Of a stretch of DNA of 64,000 bases, positions 1 through 8,259 are shown piece after piece. The DNA lies in assembly GCA_016791105.1 (NCBI GenBank), contig JAEUNM010000110.1, positions 62,001-126,000 on the forward strand. The letters are read 5' to 3'. Both the position numbers and the translations under genes were made by a program. The first letter of the stretch is position 1. The number at the start of each line of letters is the position of its first letter. A model generated the notes under the pieces. That model saw nothing but the letters and a program-made list of their open reading frames with translations. It did no database searches and was not told the DNA's origin. This stretch comes from Rhodocyclaceae bacterium. Lineage in GTDB: Bacteria; Pseudomonadota; Gammaproteobacteria; Burkholderiales; Rhodocyclaceae.

Positions 1-1
1 T

Positions 2-2035
2 TCGGCTACCGGCGGTACCGTCTATAGCACGTCGACCACTGCTACTGTTACGACCGCAGCCAATCATGGTTTTTCCGACGCAGAGACGGTCACGATTTCC
101 GGTGTGACGCCCGCCGGTTTCAACGGCGTGATCAGTGTTACGAGTATCGATGCGACCCATTTCAAATATACGATGAGTACGGCCTTGTCGGGTACGGGCA
201 GCGGCAGCACCCTGCGCGCCACATCGAACAAGGCGACCGTAACGTCCGCCGCGCATGGATTCAGTGACGGCCAGTCGGTCACCATCGCAGGCGCTACTCC
301 GACCGGCTATAACGGCGTTTATATCGTGACCACTGTGGATGCGAACACATTCACCTACGTCTATCCGTCCGCGGCTCCACTGGGCACGTCCAGCGGCACC
401 ATCACGGCTTCGATAGGCGGCGGCCGCGACACCTTGTTGAGGTGGGTACGCGGCCAGGACACCCAGAACGAAAACAACGATACGCGCACGACCGACGTGC
501 GTGCGTCGATACACGGCGACGTGCTGCATTCGCGCCCGGTCGTGATCAACTATGGCACGACCGCGGGCAGCGACAACGTGTACGTGTTCTATGGCAGCAA
601 TGATGGCACCTTCCGCGCCATTACGGGTGGCCCTTCGTCCAGCGCAGGGGTCGAACAATGGGCCTTCATTCCGGAAGAGTTTTTCGGCAAGTTTCTGCGC
701 CAGTACGACAACAGCCCGCAGGTGGTCTATCCCAGCACGCCCGTAGGACTGACACCGACTCCGCTTCCGCGCGACTATACGTGGGACGGCCCGGTTAGCG
801 TTTATATGGAACGCGACGCCGACCTGAACGTGACGAAAGCGTATCTGTTCATAGGCGTGCGGCGCGGCGGCCGTTTCATGTACGCGATCGACGTTACCAC
901 GCCCACCGCCCCGAAATTCCTGTGGCGCAAAAGCAGCACGGACTTTGCGGAATGGGGGCAAACCTGGTCGCAGCCACAAATCGCCAAAATACGCGCGCGC
1001 ACCAATCCCGTACTCATATTCGGGGCGGGATACGACCCCGCAACGGAAGACCCTGAACCGAATGCCCCGAGCGGTACCGATACCATGGGCCGCGGCATTT
1101 TCGTGCTGGATGCATTCGACGGATCGCTGGTCTGGTGGGCCGGCAATAGTGCCAACAGCCCCACTTTGGCCGTCACCGGCATGAATTATTCGATCGCCGC
1201 GGACGCAACCGTGGTGGATCGCAGCCTGGACGGGTACATGGACCGTATCTATGTGCCCGACGTGGGCGGTAATGTGTGGCGTGCGGATATCGATGACGCA
1301 AATACGGCGAACTGGCGGGTGTGGAAAATCGCCGCATTGAGTGACCGCTCGGTAGCCAGCTATACCAACAAACGCAAGTTTTTGTTCGGCGCGGAAGTCG
1401 TGTTCGGCGAGCAATTCGATTCGGTCCTGGTTGGCAGCGGTGACCGCGAACACCCGCTGGAGACCCATAGAGCCCGTGGAACGACAAATCGGGTCTATAT
1501 GTTCAAGGACCCCAACGTCGGCACCGTAGGCGCCAATCTGTGCTATCGCGACGGCGCACCCGATCCGGACCCGGTCTGTACCACCTGGAACAGCGCCAGC
1601 CTGTTCGATGCCACCTCGAGCAGCAGCGTGCCGGCTAGCGCGGGCGGCTGGTACGTCACGATGGCAAGTGGGGAACAAGTGGTCAATGCGCCCACTGTAA
1701 TCGCCGGTACGCTGTTTTTTGGCACCAACCAGCCTGATCCGAGCAACAGTAGCTGCTCTGCCAACCTGGGTATCGCGCGACGTTACGCAGTCAGCTATCT
1801 GGACGGCAGCGCAACCGGGCTGTACGTGAATAGCGGTGGTACCGCCTCGCGTTACCAGACGGCGGTAGGCGGCGGATTATTGCCTTCGCCGGTGGGCGGC
1901 AGCGTGGAAATCGGCAACGGCAAATACGTGTTTGAAACTGATAACCCGCTCAACCCCGGCGGTGCGGCATCCATCACCGTGAATGTGCCGACCAAGCGCT
2001 ATCGCGTGTATTGGCACGAAAAGCTTGACCAATAG
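2..2035 (+). CDS. pilY1: PilY1-type pilus tip/biogenesis protein, 3' part (5' end outside window)
   Basis: The reading frame is open to the left edge of the window, so only the last 677 residues are seen. Two tandem repeats of about 60 residues (roughly 15-75 and 78-137, each with an HGFSD motif, a VTI strand, a YNG/FNG turn and an F-x-Y end) lie just before the C-terminal beta-propeller. The propeller begins at the typical RASIHGDVLHSRPVV-like stretch and holds the family sequence GVRRGGRFMYAIDVT and a calcium-loop-like DRSLDGYMD near residue 407. PilY1 proteins sit at type IV pilus tips and act in pilus extension, adhesion and surface sensing. The N-terminal von Willebrand A part is not visible. 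No minor pilin gene lies downstream. A second pilY1 is at 41635-47715. Confidence 0.9.
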   Translation, partial: SATGGTVYSTSTTATVTTAANHGFSDAETVTISGVTPAGFNGVISVTSIDATHFKYTMSTALSGTGSGSTLRATSNKATVTSAAHGFSDGQSVTIAGATPTGYNGVYIVTTVDANTFTYVYPSAAPLGTSSGTITASIGGGRDTLLRWVRGQDTQNENNDTRTTDVRASIHGDVLHSRPVVINYGTTAGSDNVYVFYGSNDGTFRAITGGPSSSAGVEQWAFIPEEFFGKFLRQYDNSPQVVYPSTPVGLTPTPLPRDYTWDGPVSVYMERDADLNVTKAYLFIGVRRGGRFMYAIDVTTPTAPKFLWRKSSTDFAEWGQTWSQPQIAKIRARTNPVLIFGAGYDPATEDPEPNAPSGTDTMGRGIFVLDAFDGSLVWWAGNSANSPTLAVTGMNYSIAADATVVDRSLDGYMDRIYVPDVGGNVWRADIDDANTANWRVWKIAALSDRSVASYTNKRKFLFGAEVVFGEQFDSVLVGSGDREHPLETHRARGTTNRVYMFKDPNVGTVGANLCYRDGAPDPDPVCTTWNSASLFDATSSSSVPASAGGWYVTMASGEQVVNAPTVIAGTLFFGTNQPDPSNSSCSANLGIARRYAVSYLDGSATGLYVNSGGTASRYQTAVGGGLLPSPVGGSVEIGNGKYVFETDNPLNPGGAASITVNVPTKRYRVYWHEKLDQ

Positions 2036-2051
2036 TTTTGCTAGTCGGCAC

Positions 2052-2711
2052 ATGGACCTGGCGCCGCGATTCAGACTTTCGCTTCCCCCGCTACCGGCCG
2101 GAGCGTCCAGGCCACGTCTGGCGGCGGCAGTCAGCCTGTCTGCTGCGGTTCATGGTGTCGCATTGGCATGCTGCGGGGCTTATTTCGCAGCCGGCCTGCG
2201 CGAAGGCGGCACGAACCTGCCGCTGCCTTTGTCGGCGCACATCAGCGCGGCGCATTCAAGCGACGGCGTGTCGCAGCCGGCTATCACGGGGCGGAAGCTG
2301 ACTCAGGCAGCGCGAACGGTGCCATTGCGCAGCGCCGGCTCGCCGCTCAGCCCGCAGGCATCGGCCGGCCGTGCCGAACCAGCTAGCCCTGTCGCCGAGG
2401 GCGGGCATTACGTGCCGGCCAGTTTGCTTCCCGTGGCGCCGGTGCCGCTTAACCCCATCGTTCTGGACGACCAGATTGCCCCGGACGACGGTCTGGTGCG
2501 CCGCTGCGTGCTCAAGGTGTATATCGACGCGCGCGGCCATGTGAGCGAAGTGCGTACAGAGTCGTCCAGTTTCACCGCCGCAGCCGAACAGGCCGCGATC
2601 GCGGCATTTGCCGTCGCGCGCTTCGAGCCGGGGCGGGTGCATGGCGTGGCGGTCAATTCCTACCTGCAGATCGAACTGGAACTGGCCGATCCGTCGGCGC
2701 CGCGCTCCTGA
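2052..2711 (+). CDS. TonB-like energy transducer protein (C-terminal TonB domain)
   Basis: 219 residues. I start at the ATG at 2052, 17 bases after the pilY1 stop, because a transmembrane anchor (about residues 22-49) then follows a short basic N-terminus; an upstream in-frame start at 1983 overlaps pilY1. A middle linker rich in Ala/Pro/Ser leads to a C-terminal domain (about 140-215) with the pattern of TonB family ends: V-Y-I-D-x-x-G-x-V, A-A-x-x-A-F, F-x-P-G-x-x-x-G-x-x-V and a final strand I-E-L-E-L. TonB proteins couple inner-membrane proton motive force to outer-membrane receptors. No exbB/exbD is nearby, so the partner complex is unknown. It may instead be a TonB-domain protein used in pilus or envelope assembly given its tight spacing to pilY1. 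Confidence 0.75.
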   Translation: MDLAPRFRLSLPPLPAGASRPRLAAAVSLSAAVHGVALACCGAYFAAGLREGGTNLPLPLSAHISAAHSSDGVSQPAITGRKLTQAARTVPLRSAGSPLSPQASAGRAEPASPVAEGGHYVPASLLPVAPVPLNPIVLDDQIAPDDGLVRRCVLKVYIDARGHVSEVRTESSSFTAAAEQAAIAAFAVARFEPGRVHGVAVNSYLQIELELADPSAPRS

Positions 2712-3115
2712 CGCCCGCGTCCAGTGGCGGTTTGGGGGGTGGGCGTCTCGCCCGCATGGTTTGCCGTCCGCCCAGGCAGGCATGGTGCAGGTCTCGCCAT
2801 TTGTCACTCTGACGGCAGTCCACGCGCGGTCAGGCGCGACCCCCAATGGCGGTCCAGATTTAAATCTGCGCCAGCTTTCCGCGCGCCAGGCCTGGACAGG
2901 ACCAGCATCTTCAGGGACGCACCACCAGATGGTAGAACGTCCCTCAGCGCGCCCACCTAAAACTCTGCCGCCCATCCTTTCTCAGACAAGAAGCGAAAAA
3001 CCGCTAAAGGCTGCTGGCTTCCATCCGTTATGCGATGCTCGGCCTGCACCGCAGCAGTACGTAGCCATGCTGCGTCCCAGGCCGATGGACACGCTGGAAA
3101 GCCAAGGAGCCATCG
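2712..3115. other. Gene-free stretch with one nested stem-loop
   Basis: About 400 bases between the TonB-like gene and the porin gene. No convincing ORF. A 7-bp inverted repeat AGGGACG/CGTCCCT spans 2913-2944 and encloses a second small inverted repeat (ACCA/TGGT). It has no T-run, so it is not an obvious terminator. The porin promoter presumably lies here but I cannot place it. Confidence 0.5.
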
Positions 3116-4483
3116 ATGACACCGGTAACGAACACCCTGACGGCGGTTTGCATCGCGGCGGCACTGGCGGTGTCCGCCACGCCTGCCGGCGCGGCGGACA
3201 CCGCCGACGCCGCGAAGCTGAAAGCGCTCGAGCAGAAACTCGAACAAAGTTTGCGCATGATCGAAGCCCTGCAGGACAAGGTGAAAAGCCTGGAGGGCAG
3301 CGCTGCGGCAAAATCCGCACCGGCGAATACGGCCGCGGCGGCGGAACAGAGCGCGCGGCTGGATAGCCTGGAACGCCAGGTTTCGCAACTGGGCAGCGGC
3401 CTGGCCTCGCGCTCGAGCAGCGACGACGGCCTGCCGGTGCACGGGTTTGCGGATGTAGGCATGCGCCGCAGCGGCGAAAACAACGCGGTGTTCGGCAAGG
3501 GTAACAAAGGCGCCGCGGTCGGCCTGTTCGATCTTTACCTGTCGCCCCAATTCGGCGACCACGTCAAGGCGCTGGTGGAACTGGCCGTCGAAGTGGACCG
3601 CGACGGCGGTGCGGCGATAGACCTGGAACGCCTGCAGGCCGGATATGCATTCAATGACGCGCTCACCGCCTGGATAGGCCGCTTTCACACGCCCTATGGT
3701 TACTGGAACACGGCTTTCCATCACGGTGCGCAAATCCAGACCTCGATACTGCGGCCGCGCTTCCTGGATTTCGAGGACAAGGGCGGCATACTTCCCACGC
3801 ACACCGTGGGCGGCTGGCTAACCGGGGCACTAAACGTCGGACCTGCGCGGGTAGGCTACGACGCCTATGCCGGCAACGCCCCGCACATCGAAGGTGCAAC
3901 GCCGACGGCGCCGTCGCTGCTGCGCAGGGGCGAACTGAACATGCGCGCGGCAGGCTCAGGCAGCCATCAAACCAGTACCGGCTTCAATCTTTGGGTTTCG
4001 CCGCGCTCGTTATCCGCGTTGCGAATTGGTCTGCATGGCCTGCGCGCCAATGTGGCCGACGACTTGGCCAATAACACGCGGCTCAACATGCTGGGCGGCT
4101 ATGGCGTATTTATCGACGACAACTGGGAAGTGCTGGGCGAGTATTACCACTTCCGCAACCGCGATCTGTCCGGCGCCAGCGGCACCCACGGCAGCAATGC
4201 CAGCTATCTGCAGGCGGGGTATAACTTCGGGCGCGTCACGCCCTTCGCGCGTGCCGAACGTACGCGGCTGGATCAGACGGACAACTATTTCGGCTCGCAA
4301 TTGTTCGGCCGGTCCTATGACCGCTTTGCGCTGGGCATGCGTTACGACCTGAATGCCAAGTCGGCACTGAAGTTCGAACTTAACCGCACGCGGCAAAAAG
4401 ATTTGGTCGCTGCCGACGGCATTACCGCGGCACCCGACGACTCGTACATCGAAGCCTTAATGCAGTTCTCGTTCCGCTTCTAG
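3116..4483 (+). CDS. Outer-membrane porin-like protein with N-terminal coiled coil
   Basis: 455 residues. An AT-poor ribosome site (AAGGAG, about 10 bases upstream) precedes ATG 3116. Residues 1-27 form a signal peptide ending at A-G-A-A. Residues about 32-65 are a predicted coiled coil (LKALEQKLEQSLRMIEALQ), as in trimeric periplasm-spanning porin N-termini. The remainder is rich in alternating aromatic/polar strands and ends in SFRF, the C-terminal aromatic signal used by the BAM complex. The exact substrate is unknown. It is followed after 19 bases by a small phosphate-binding-like protein and then a chemoreceptor, which suggests a role in anion uptake or sensing, but that is inference from context. 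Confidence 0.8.
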   Translation: MTPVTNTLTAVCIAAALAVSATPAGAADTADAAKLKALEQKLEQSLRMIEALQDKVKSLEGSAAAKSAPANTAAAAEQSARLDSLERQVSQLGSGLASRSSSDDGLPVHGFADVGMRRSGENNAVFGKGNKGAAVGLFDLYLSPQFGDHVKALVELAVEVDRDGGAAIDLERLQAGYAFNDALTAWIGRFHTPYGYWNTAFHHGAQIQTSILRPRFLDFEDKGGILPTHTVGGWLTGALNVGPARVGYDAYAGNAPHIEGATPTAPSLLRRGELNMRAAGSGSHQTSTGFNLWVSPRSLSALRIGLHGLRANVADDLANNTRLNMLGGYGVFIDDNWEVLGEYYHFRNRDLSGASGTHGSNASYLQAGYNFGRVTPFARAERTRLDQTDNYFGSQLFGRSYDRFALGMRYDLNAKSALKFELNRTRQKDLVAADGITAAPDDSYIEALMQFSFRF

Positions 4484-4502
4484 CATCCGGGAGTCCCAAC
4501 AC

Positions 4503-4910
4503 ATGCACCTTGATCCGAAACTTATCGCGGCGCTGTTCGTGGCCGCCGCATGTAGCGTGCCGTTCGGCGCGCGGGCACAGCAAGTGGTCGTGATTGCCAA
4601 TCCTGCTCTGCAGCTTACCGCCGCCGACCTGCCTGACATATTCCTTGGTGAGAAGCAGTTCGCCGGATCCGTGAAATTGCTGCCGGTGGATAATTCCGGC
4701 CTGCAGGAGCAATTTCTGAACAAGGCGCTCAGCATGGATGCCGCCAAATACAACGGCCGCTGGGTGAAAAAGTCCTTCCGCGATGGCGTGAATCCGCCGC
4801 CCATCAAGTCTGGTGATGCCGAAGTTGGCGAATACGTCAAGCGTACGCCGGGCGCGGTCGGCTATGTGGGCAGCGCGCCGGCGGGTGTGACCGTGGTGAA
4901 TAAGTACTAA
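4503..4910 (+). CDS. Small periplasmic phosphate-binding-like (PstS-type) protein
   Basis: 135 residues with a signal peptide ending near A-R-A-Q (about 23). The sequence resembles one lobe of the PstS-like periplasmic binding fold: the N-terminal strand VVVIAN, then L-P-D-I-F-L-G-E-K, an LPVDNS turn, F-L-N-K-A-L, KSF-R-D-G, V-x-x-T-P-G-A-V-G-Y-V-G. Full PstS proteins are about 320-350 residues, so this belongs to the short single-lobe family seen in many Gram-negative genomes next to porins and sensors. No pst permease genes are nearby, so it is more likely a sensory partner of the downstream chemoreceptor than a transporter subunit. Confidence 0.8.
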   Translation: MHLDPKLIAALFVAAACSVPFGARAQQVVVIANPALQLTAADLPDIFLGEKQFAGSVKLLPVDNSGLQEQFLNKALSMDAAKYNGRWVKKSFRDGVNPPPIKSGDAEVGEYVKRTPGAVGYVGSAPAGVTVVNKY

Positions 4911-5117
4911 ACGACGGCGGCCCGCGTGCCAACTTTGCGCACGCCGCTGCCCACCAGGCCTGCCGGGCCGCTCTGCGCCAAGCGCGCCCGGCGGCCGGCA
5001 CGCATGGCCCTGGCCGGCTAAAGTGGGCGGCGCTGCCGCCGATATCCCATATCCGTATTCGACGAGAACCCGCCGCCGCGGCGGCGCGCCACTACCCGCG
5101 GGAAAAGGAAAACGCCC
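4911..5117 (+). promoter_or_regulatory. Intergenic leader with palindrome before the chemoreceptor
   Basis: A 16-base perfect GC-only palindrome at 5071-5086 ends about 31 bases before the chemoreceptor start. Because it sits just upstream of the ribosome site (GGAAAAGGAAAA, 5101-5112) it could form a hairpin in the leader RNA. No promoter hexamers are clear. Confidence 0.35.
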
Positions 5118-7244
5118 ATGAAACTTGCAGCGACGGTACGCGGCAAGCTGCTATTTTCCGGTCTGCTCACCTTTGGCATGTTGGCCGCGACCATGCTGCT
5201 GGTGGCCTACGGTTTCCGTGCGACTGACGCCGCCGCGAACAAGGCCCTGGGTTATGCCAATCAGGCCGCGAGTCTGCAGGCCTTCATCAAGGACATGAAT
5301 CAGTTGGTGTCCACCGAAGGCGCGCCCGCCGTGCGCGCGCGGCTGGGCGAGGCCAGACAGGCGCTGGACCGTGCATTTGGCGAGGCCGTCAAACGCGACA
5401 CCGAATCCGAGGCGTTGCAAAAACAGGTGCACACCTGGACCACCATGCGCAGGGGGGTGGATGCCATTCTGGCGCTGCCGCGCGACGCCATCAATACGCC
5501 GAAAGTGTTGATGGATATCATCCGCGTGATTGCGCAGCTTGAAGGCATGGCGGAAGAAATCAACACGCTGGCGGTGGCGGCGCGCGACGGCGGCCAGCAA
5601 CAGGCTGAAAATTCCACTCGCCTTGCGGCGGCCATGTTTCTGGCCCTGCTGGGCGTCACCGCATTGCTGTTTCTGCTGCTTTACCGCAGCCTGATCCAGG
5701 ACCTGGGTGGCGAGCCCGGCAAGGTGTCGGATATCGCGCGCGGTATCGCGGAAGGCCGCCTCGATGCGCCCATCGAATTGCGCAGCGGCGACGACACCAG
5801 CGTGATGGCGGAAATGGAGAAAATGCGCGACCGCCTGCGTCACAATCTGGGCAGCCTGCGCGAAGCGGGCGCGGCCACGGCGCGCGTAAAAAGCGCGCTC
5901 GATGCATCGACCGTATGCATGACCATCGTCGATCCGCAAGGGCGCATCGCCTACGCCAACCCGGCCGTATGCACACTATTCGCTTCGGCGGCGGCCGAAT
6001 TGCGCGCCAGGAGCGACGCATTCGACGCCCATGAGGTCATCGGCAGCTCGGTCGCCGGACTGCTTGCCGGCGGCTTTGCCGCCACCCGTCAGAGCCTGGA
6101 AGCCGGCGACAAGGTGTTCGATCTGACCGTCAATGCCGTGACGGCGCCCGGCGGTGACTGTCTGGGTTATTCGATCGAATGGCACGACCGCACCGCCGAA
6201 CTTGCCGTGCAGGCGGAAGTGCGCAGCGTGGTCGCCGCCGCGGCGCAAGGCGATTTCAGCCTGCAGGTGCCGCTGGCGGATAAAAGCGGCTTCGTGCGCG
6301 AAATCAGCGAGGGTGTAAACCGCCTCAACAGCATTACCCAGCAGGGGCTGGATGACATTCTTACGGTCGCGCGCGCACTGTCCGAAGGTGATCTCACGCA
6401 CACTATCCGCGAGCGCCATCCCGGCGCATTCGGCATGGTGTGCGAAGGCATCAATCGCACCGTGACAAATTTGCAGAGCCTGATCGGCGGCCTCAAGGAA
6501 GCCATAGATGCGATAAGCAGTGCCGCGCGCGAAATTTCCGCCGGCAATGCCGACCTGTCTCAGCGCACCGAACAGCAGGCCCTGCATCTGGACCGCACCT
6601 CGGCCAGCATGCAGGAACTAAGCGGCATCGTGCGGCAAAACAGTGCCCATGCGCTGGAAGCCAACCAGTTGGCGCAGAACTCCGCCGATGTTGCGGCACG
6701 CGGCGGCAATGTGGTGCGCAGCTCGGTCGAAACGATGGCGGAAATTTCGCAAAGTTCGCGCCGCATCGGCGACATTATCAGTGTGATCGACGGCATCGCT
6801 TTTCAGACCAACATACTGGCACTGAATGCCGCCGTCGAAGCGGCACGGGCGGGTGAAGAAGGGCGCGGCTTTGCCGTGGTGGCGGCCGAAGTGCGCAATC
6901 TTGCCTTGCGCTCGGCCGGCGCCGCCAAAGAAATATCGGAACTGATCGGCGCCTCGGTCGCCAAGGTGGAGCGCGGCACGCGCCAGGTGAATGAAGCCGG
7001 CCAGACCATGGACGAAATCGTGCATTCCATCGATCGCGTATCGGGCATCATGTCCGGCATTGCGGCGGCGTCGAATGAACAGGACAGCAGGCTGGAAGGC
7101 GTCAGCCGTGCCATGACGGATATAGACGCGGCTACGCAACAGAATGCGGCATTGGTGGAACAGGCGGCCGGTTCCGCCGCCTCTCTCGAGCATCAGGCGC
7201 GCGAACTGCAGCGCATGGCGGGTGCGTTCCGCCTGCATGCCTGA
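5118..7244 (+). CDS. Methyl-accepting chemotaxis protein with internal PAS region
   Basis: 708 residues. TM1 is about 11-32, a periplasmic four-helix-like sensor about 33-168, TM2 about 169-190, then a HAMP region, a PAS-like region (about 255-365, VKSALDASTVCMTIVDPQGR), a second HAMP-like segment and a C-terminal signalling domain. The conserved hairpin tip EAARAGEEGRGFAVVAAEVR begins near residue 574. There is no C-terminal CheR/CheB pentapeptide tether. A PAS-like domain between two HAMP segments is typical of Aer/Tsr-hybrid receptors in betaproteobacteria. It is downstream of the porin and phosphate-binding-like genes, which suggests binding-protein-assisted chemotaxis. No che genes are in the window. 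Confidence 0.92.
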   Translation: MKLAATVRGKLLFSGLLTFGMLAATMLLVAYGFRATDAAANKALGYANQAASLQAFIKDMNQLVSTEGAPAVRARLGEARQALDRAFGEAVKRDTESEALQKQVHTWTTMRRGVDAILALPRDAINTPKVLMDIIRVIAQLEGMAEEINTLAVAARDGGQQQAENSTRLAAAMFLALLGVTALLFLLLYRSLIQDLGGEPGKVSDIARGIAEGRLDAPIELRSGDDTSVMAEMEKMRDRLRHNLGSLREAGAATARVKSALDASTVCMTIVDPQGRIAYANPAVCTLFASAAAELRARSDAFDAHEVIGSSVAGLLAGGFAATRQSLEAGDKVFDLTVNAVTAPGGDCLGYSIEWHDRTAELAVQAEVRSVVAAAAQGDFSLQVPLADKSGFVREISEGVNRLNSITQQGLDDILTVARALSEGDLTHTIRERHPGAFGMVCEGINRTVTNLQSLIGGLKEAIDAISSAAREISAGNADLSQRTEQQALHLDRTSASMQELSGIVRQNSAHALEANQLAQNSADVAARGGNVVRSSVETMAEISQSSRRIGDIISVIDGIAFQTNILALNAAVEAARAGEEGRGFAVVAAEVRNLALRSAGAAKEISELIGASVAKVERGTRQVNEAGQTMDEIVHSIDRVSGIMSGIAAASNEQDSRLEGVSRAMTDIDAATQQNAALVEQAAGSAASLEHQARELQRMAGAFRLHA

Positions 7245-7299
7245 TCTGCCCTGAATCGCAGGGGGGCTTACATTCAGGGGCAAACTGGTCCACAATGGT

Positions 7300-7572
7300 G
7301 TGATTACATCGTTCGGGCCAGCCAGGGTGTCACGCCGCCTCATAGAGCGCATCACGATAGAAGCCGGCAGGTCGGGTGGCCGCCCCTGCATCCGCGATTC
7401 GCGCATACGCGTGCGCGATATTCTTGCGTTGCTGGCGGCGGGCGCAACCGAACGGCAAATTCTTGAAGACTTTCCGGTGCTCGAACCGGACGACATACGT
7501 GCCGCGTTGCAGTACGCGGCAGTCCTTACGGACCACCCTTCGGCTTCCCTAATGCGCGCGCTCGGCAGTTGA
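7300..7572 (+). CDS. DUF433 domain protein (antitoxin-like)
   Basis: 90 residues with the DUF433 signature: R-I-T-I-E, G-G-R-P-C-I-R-D-S-R-I-R-V, D-I-L-A-L-L-A-A-G, I-L-E-D-F-P-x-L and D-I-R-A-A-L-x-Y-A. The start is unsure (GTG 7300 or GTG 7327). DUF433 proteins are small winged-helix-type proteins often paired with a DUF5615 PIN-like nuclease as antitoxin. Here no such partner follows: the 3' end overlaps the convergent EcsC-like gene by 24 bases, so this is a solitary copy. Confidence 0.75.
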   Translation: MITSFGPARVSRRLIERITIEAGRSGGRPCIRDSRIRVRDILALLAAGATERQILEDFPVLEPDDIRAALQYAAVLTDHPSASLMRALGS

Positions 7573-8202
7573 TTGCGCAGCCGGCGCGCCAAATTCCCGC
7601 ATCACGTCCAGGGCCGCTGCGGCCACCCTCAAGGTGTCCTTGCGCGCATAAAGCGCGATCGCCGCGGCGCCGGCCACCGGCAGCAAATTCCGCGCGGCCA
7701 TGCCCAGCGCCTGTTGCGACAAGCCCACGCCTAGCGCGCGCAGCGCTTCTTCGCTCAACTTGCGCGACAGCGCGTCGGTCAGCACGCGGTTGCCGGCGCG
7801 CACCGCCAGATCGGCCACGGCGTGTCCCATGGAGTGCTTGAACAGGCAGTAGAGCAAATGTTCGCGCCGCAACTGGACATGGACGCCATGTGCGGCGGCG
7901 ATGTCGGCCACCATTTGCGCCTGGATGCGCCATACCTTCACCAGACTGGGCAGGATGGCTGCCACGCCGATCAAACCGCCGGGCAGCGCCAGTCCGGCGG
8001 AAATCGCCGCGGCGCGGCGCGCCGCGCGCGTGGCGATGTCGAGCGATTGCGCTCGGGGATCGGCCGCGGCCGCCTCGTTGCTGGCCGGAATGTCGCCTAT
8101 CGCGCGCTCCAGCGTGCGGCTTGCCAGCAAGGCAAAGCGCGCCTGCGTGCGGGTGAGCGTGAGCGGAAATCCGGCGCCGGTGGAATCGGCCGCTTTTTTC
8201 AT
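7549..8202 (-). CDS. EcsC family protein
   Basis: 217 residues. The central hydrophobic glycine-rich segment LPGGLIGVAAILPSLVKVWR and the following R-x-Q-A-Q-M-V-A-D-I-A-A-x-x-G are diagnostic of EcsC-like proteins, whose biochemical role is poorly known (named from the Bacillus ecs locus linked to secretion). No signal peptide. It lies 57 bases downstream of the AI-2E-type membrane gene on the same strand, so the two may be cotranscribed. Confidence 0.75.
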   Translation of the reverse strand: MKKAADSTGAGFPLTLTRTQARFALLASRTLERAIGDIPASNEAAAADPRAQSLDIATRAARRAAAISAGLALPGGLIGVAAILPSLVKVWRIQAQMVADIAAAHGVHVQLRREHLLYCLFKHSMGHAVADLAVRAGNRVLTDALSRKLSEEALRALGVGLSQQALGMAARNLLPVAGAAAIALYARKDTLRVAAAALDVMREFGAPAAQSTAERAH

Positions 8203-8259
8203 GCCTGAACCAGGATGCGCAATTGCGGCCGGCGCTGCAGCAACGAGCGAAGGGCCGGA

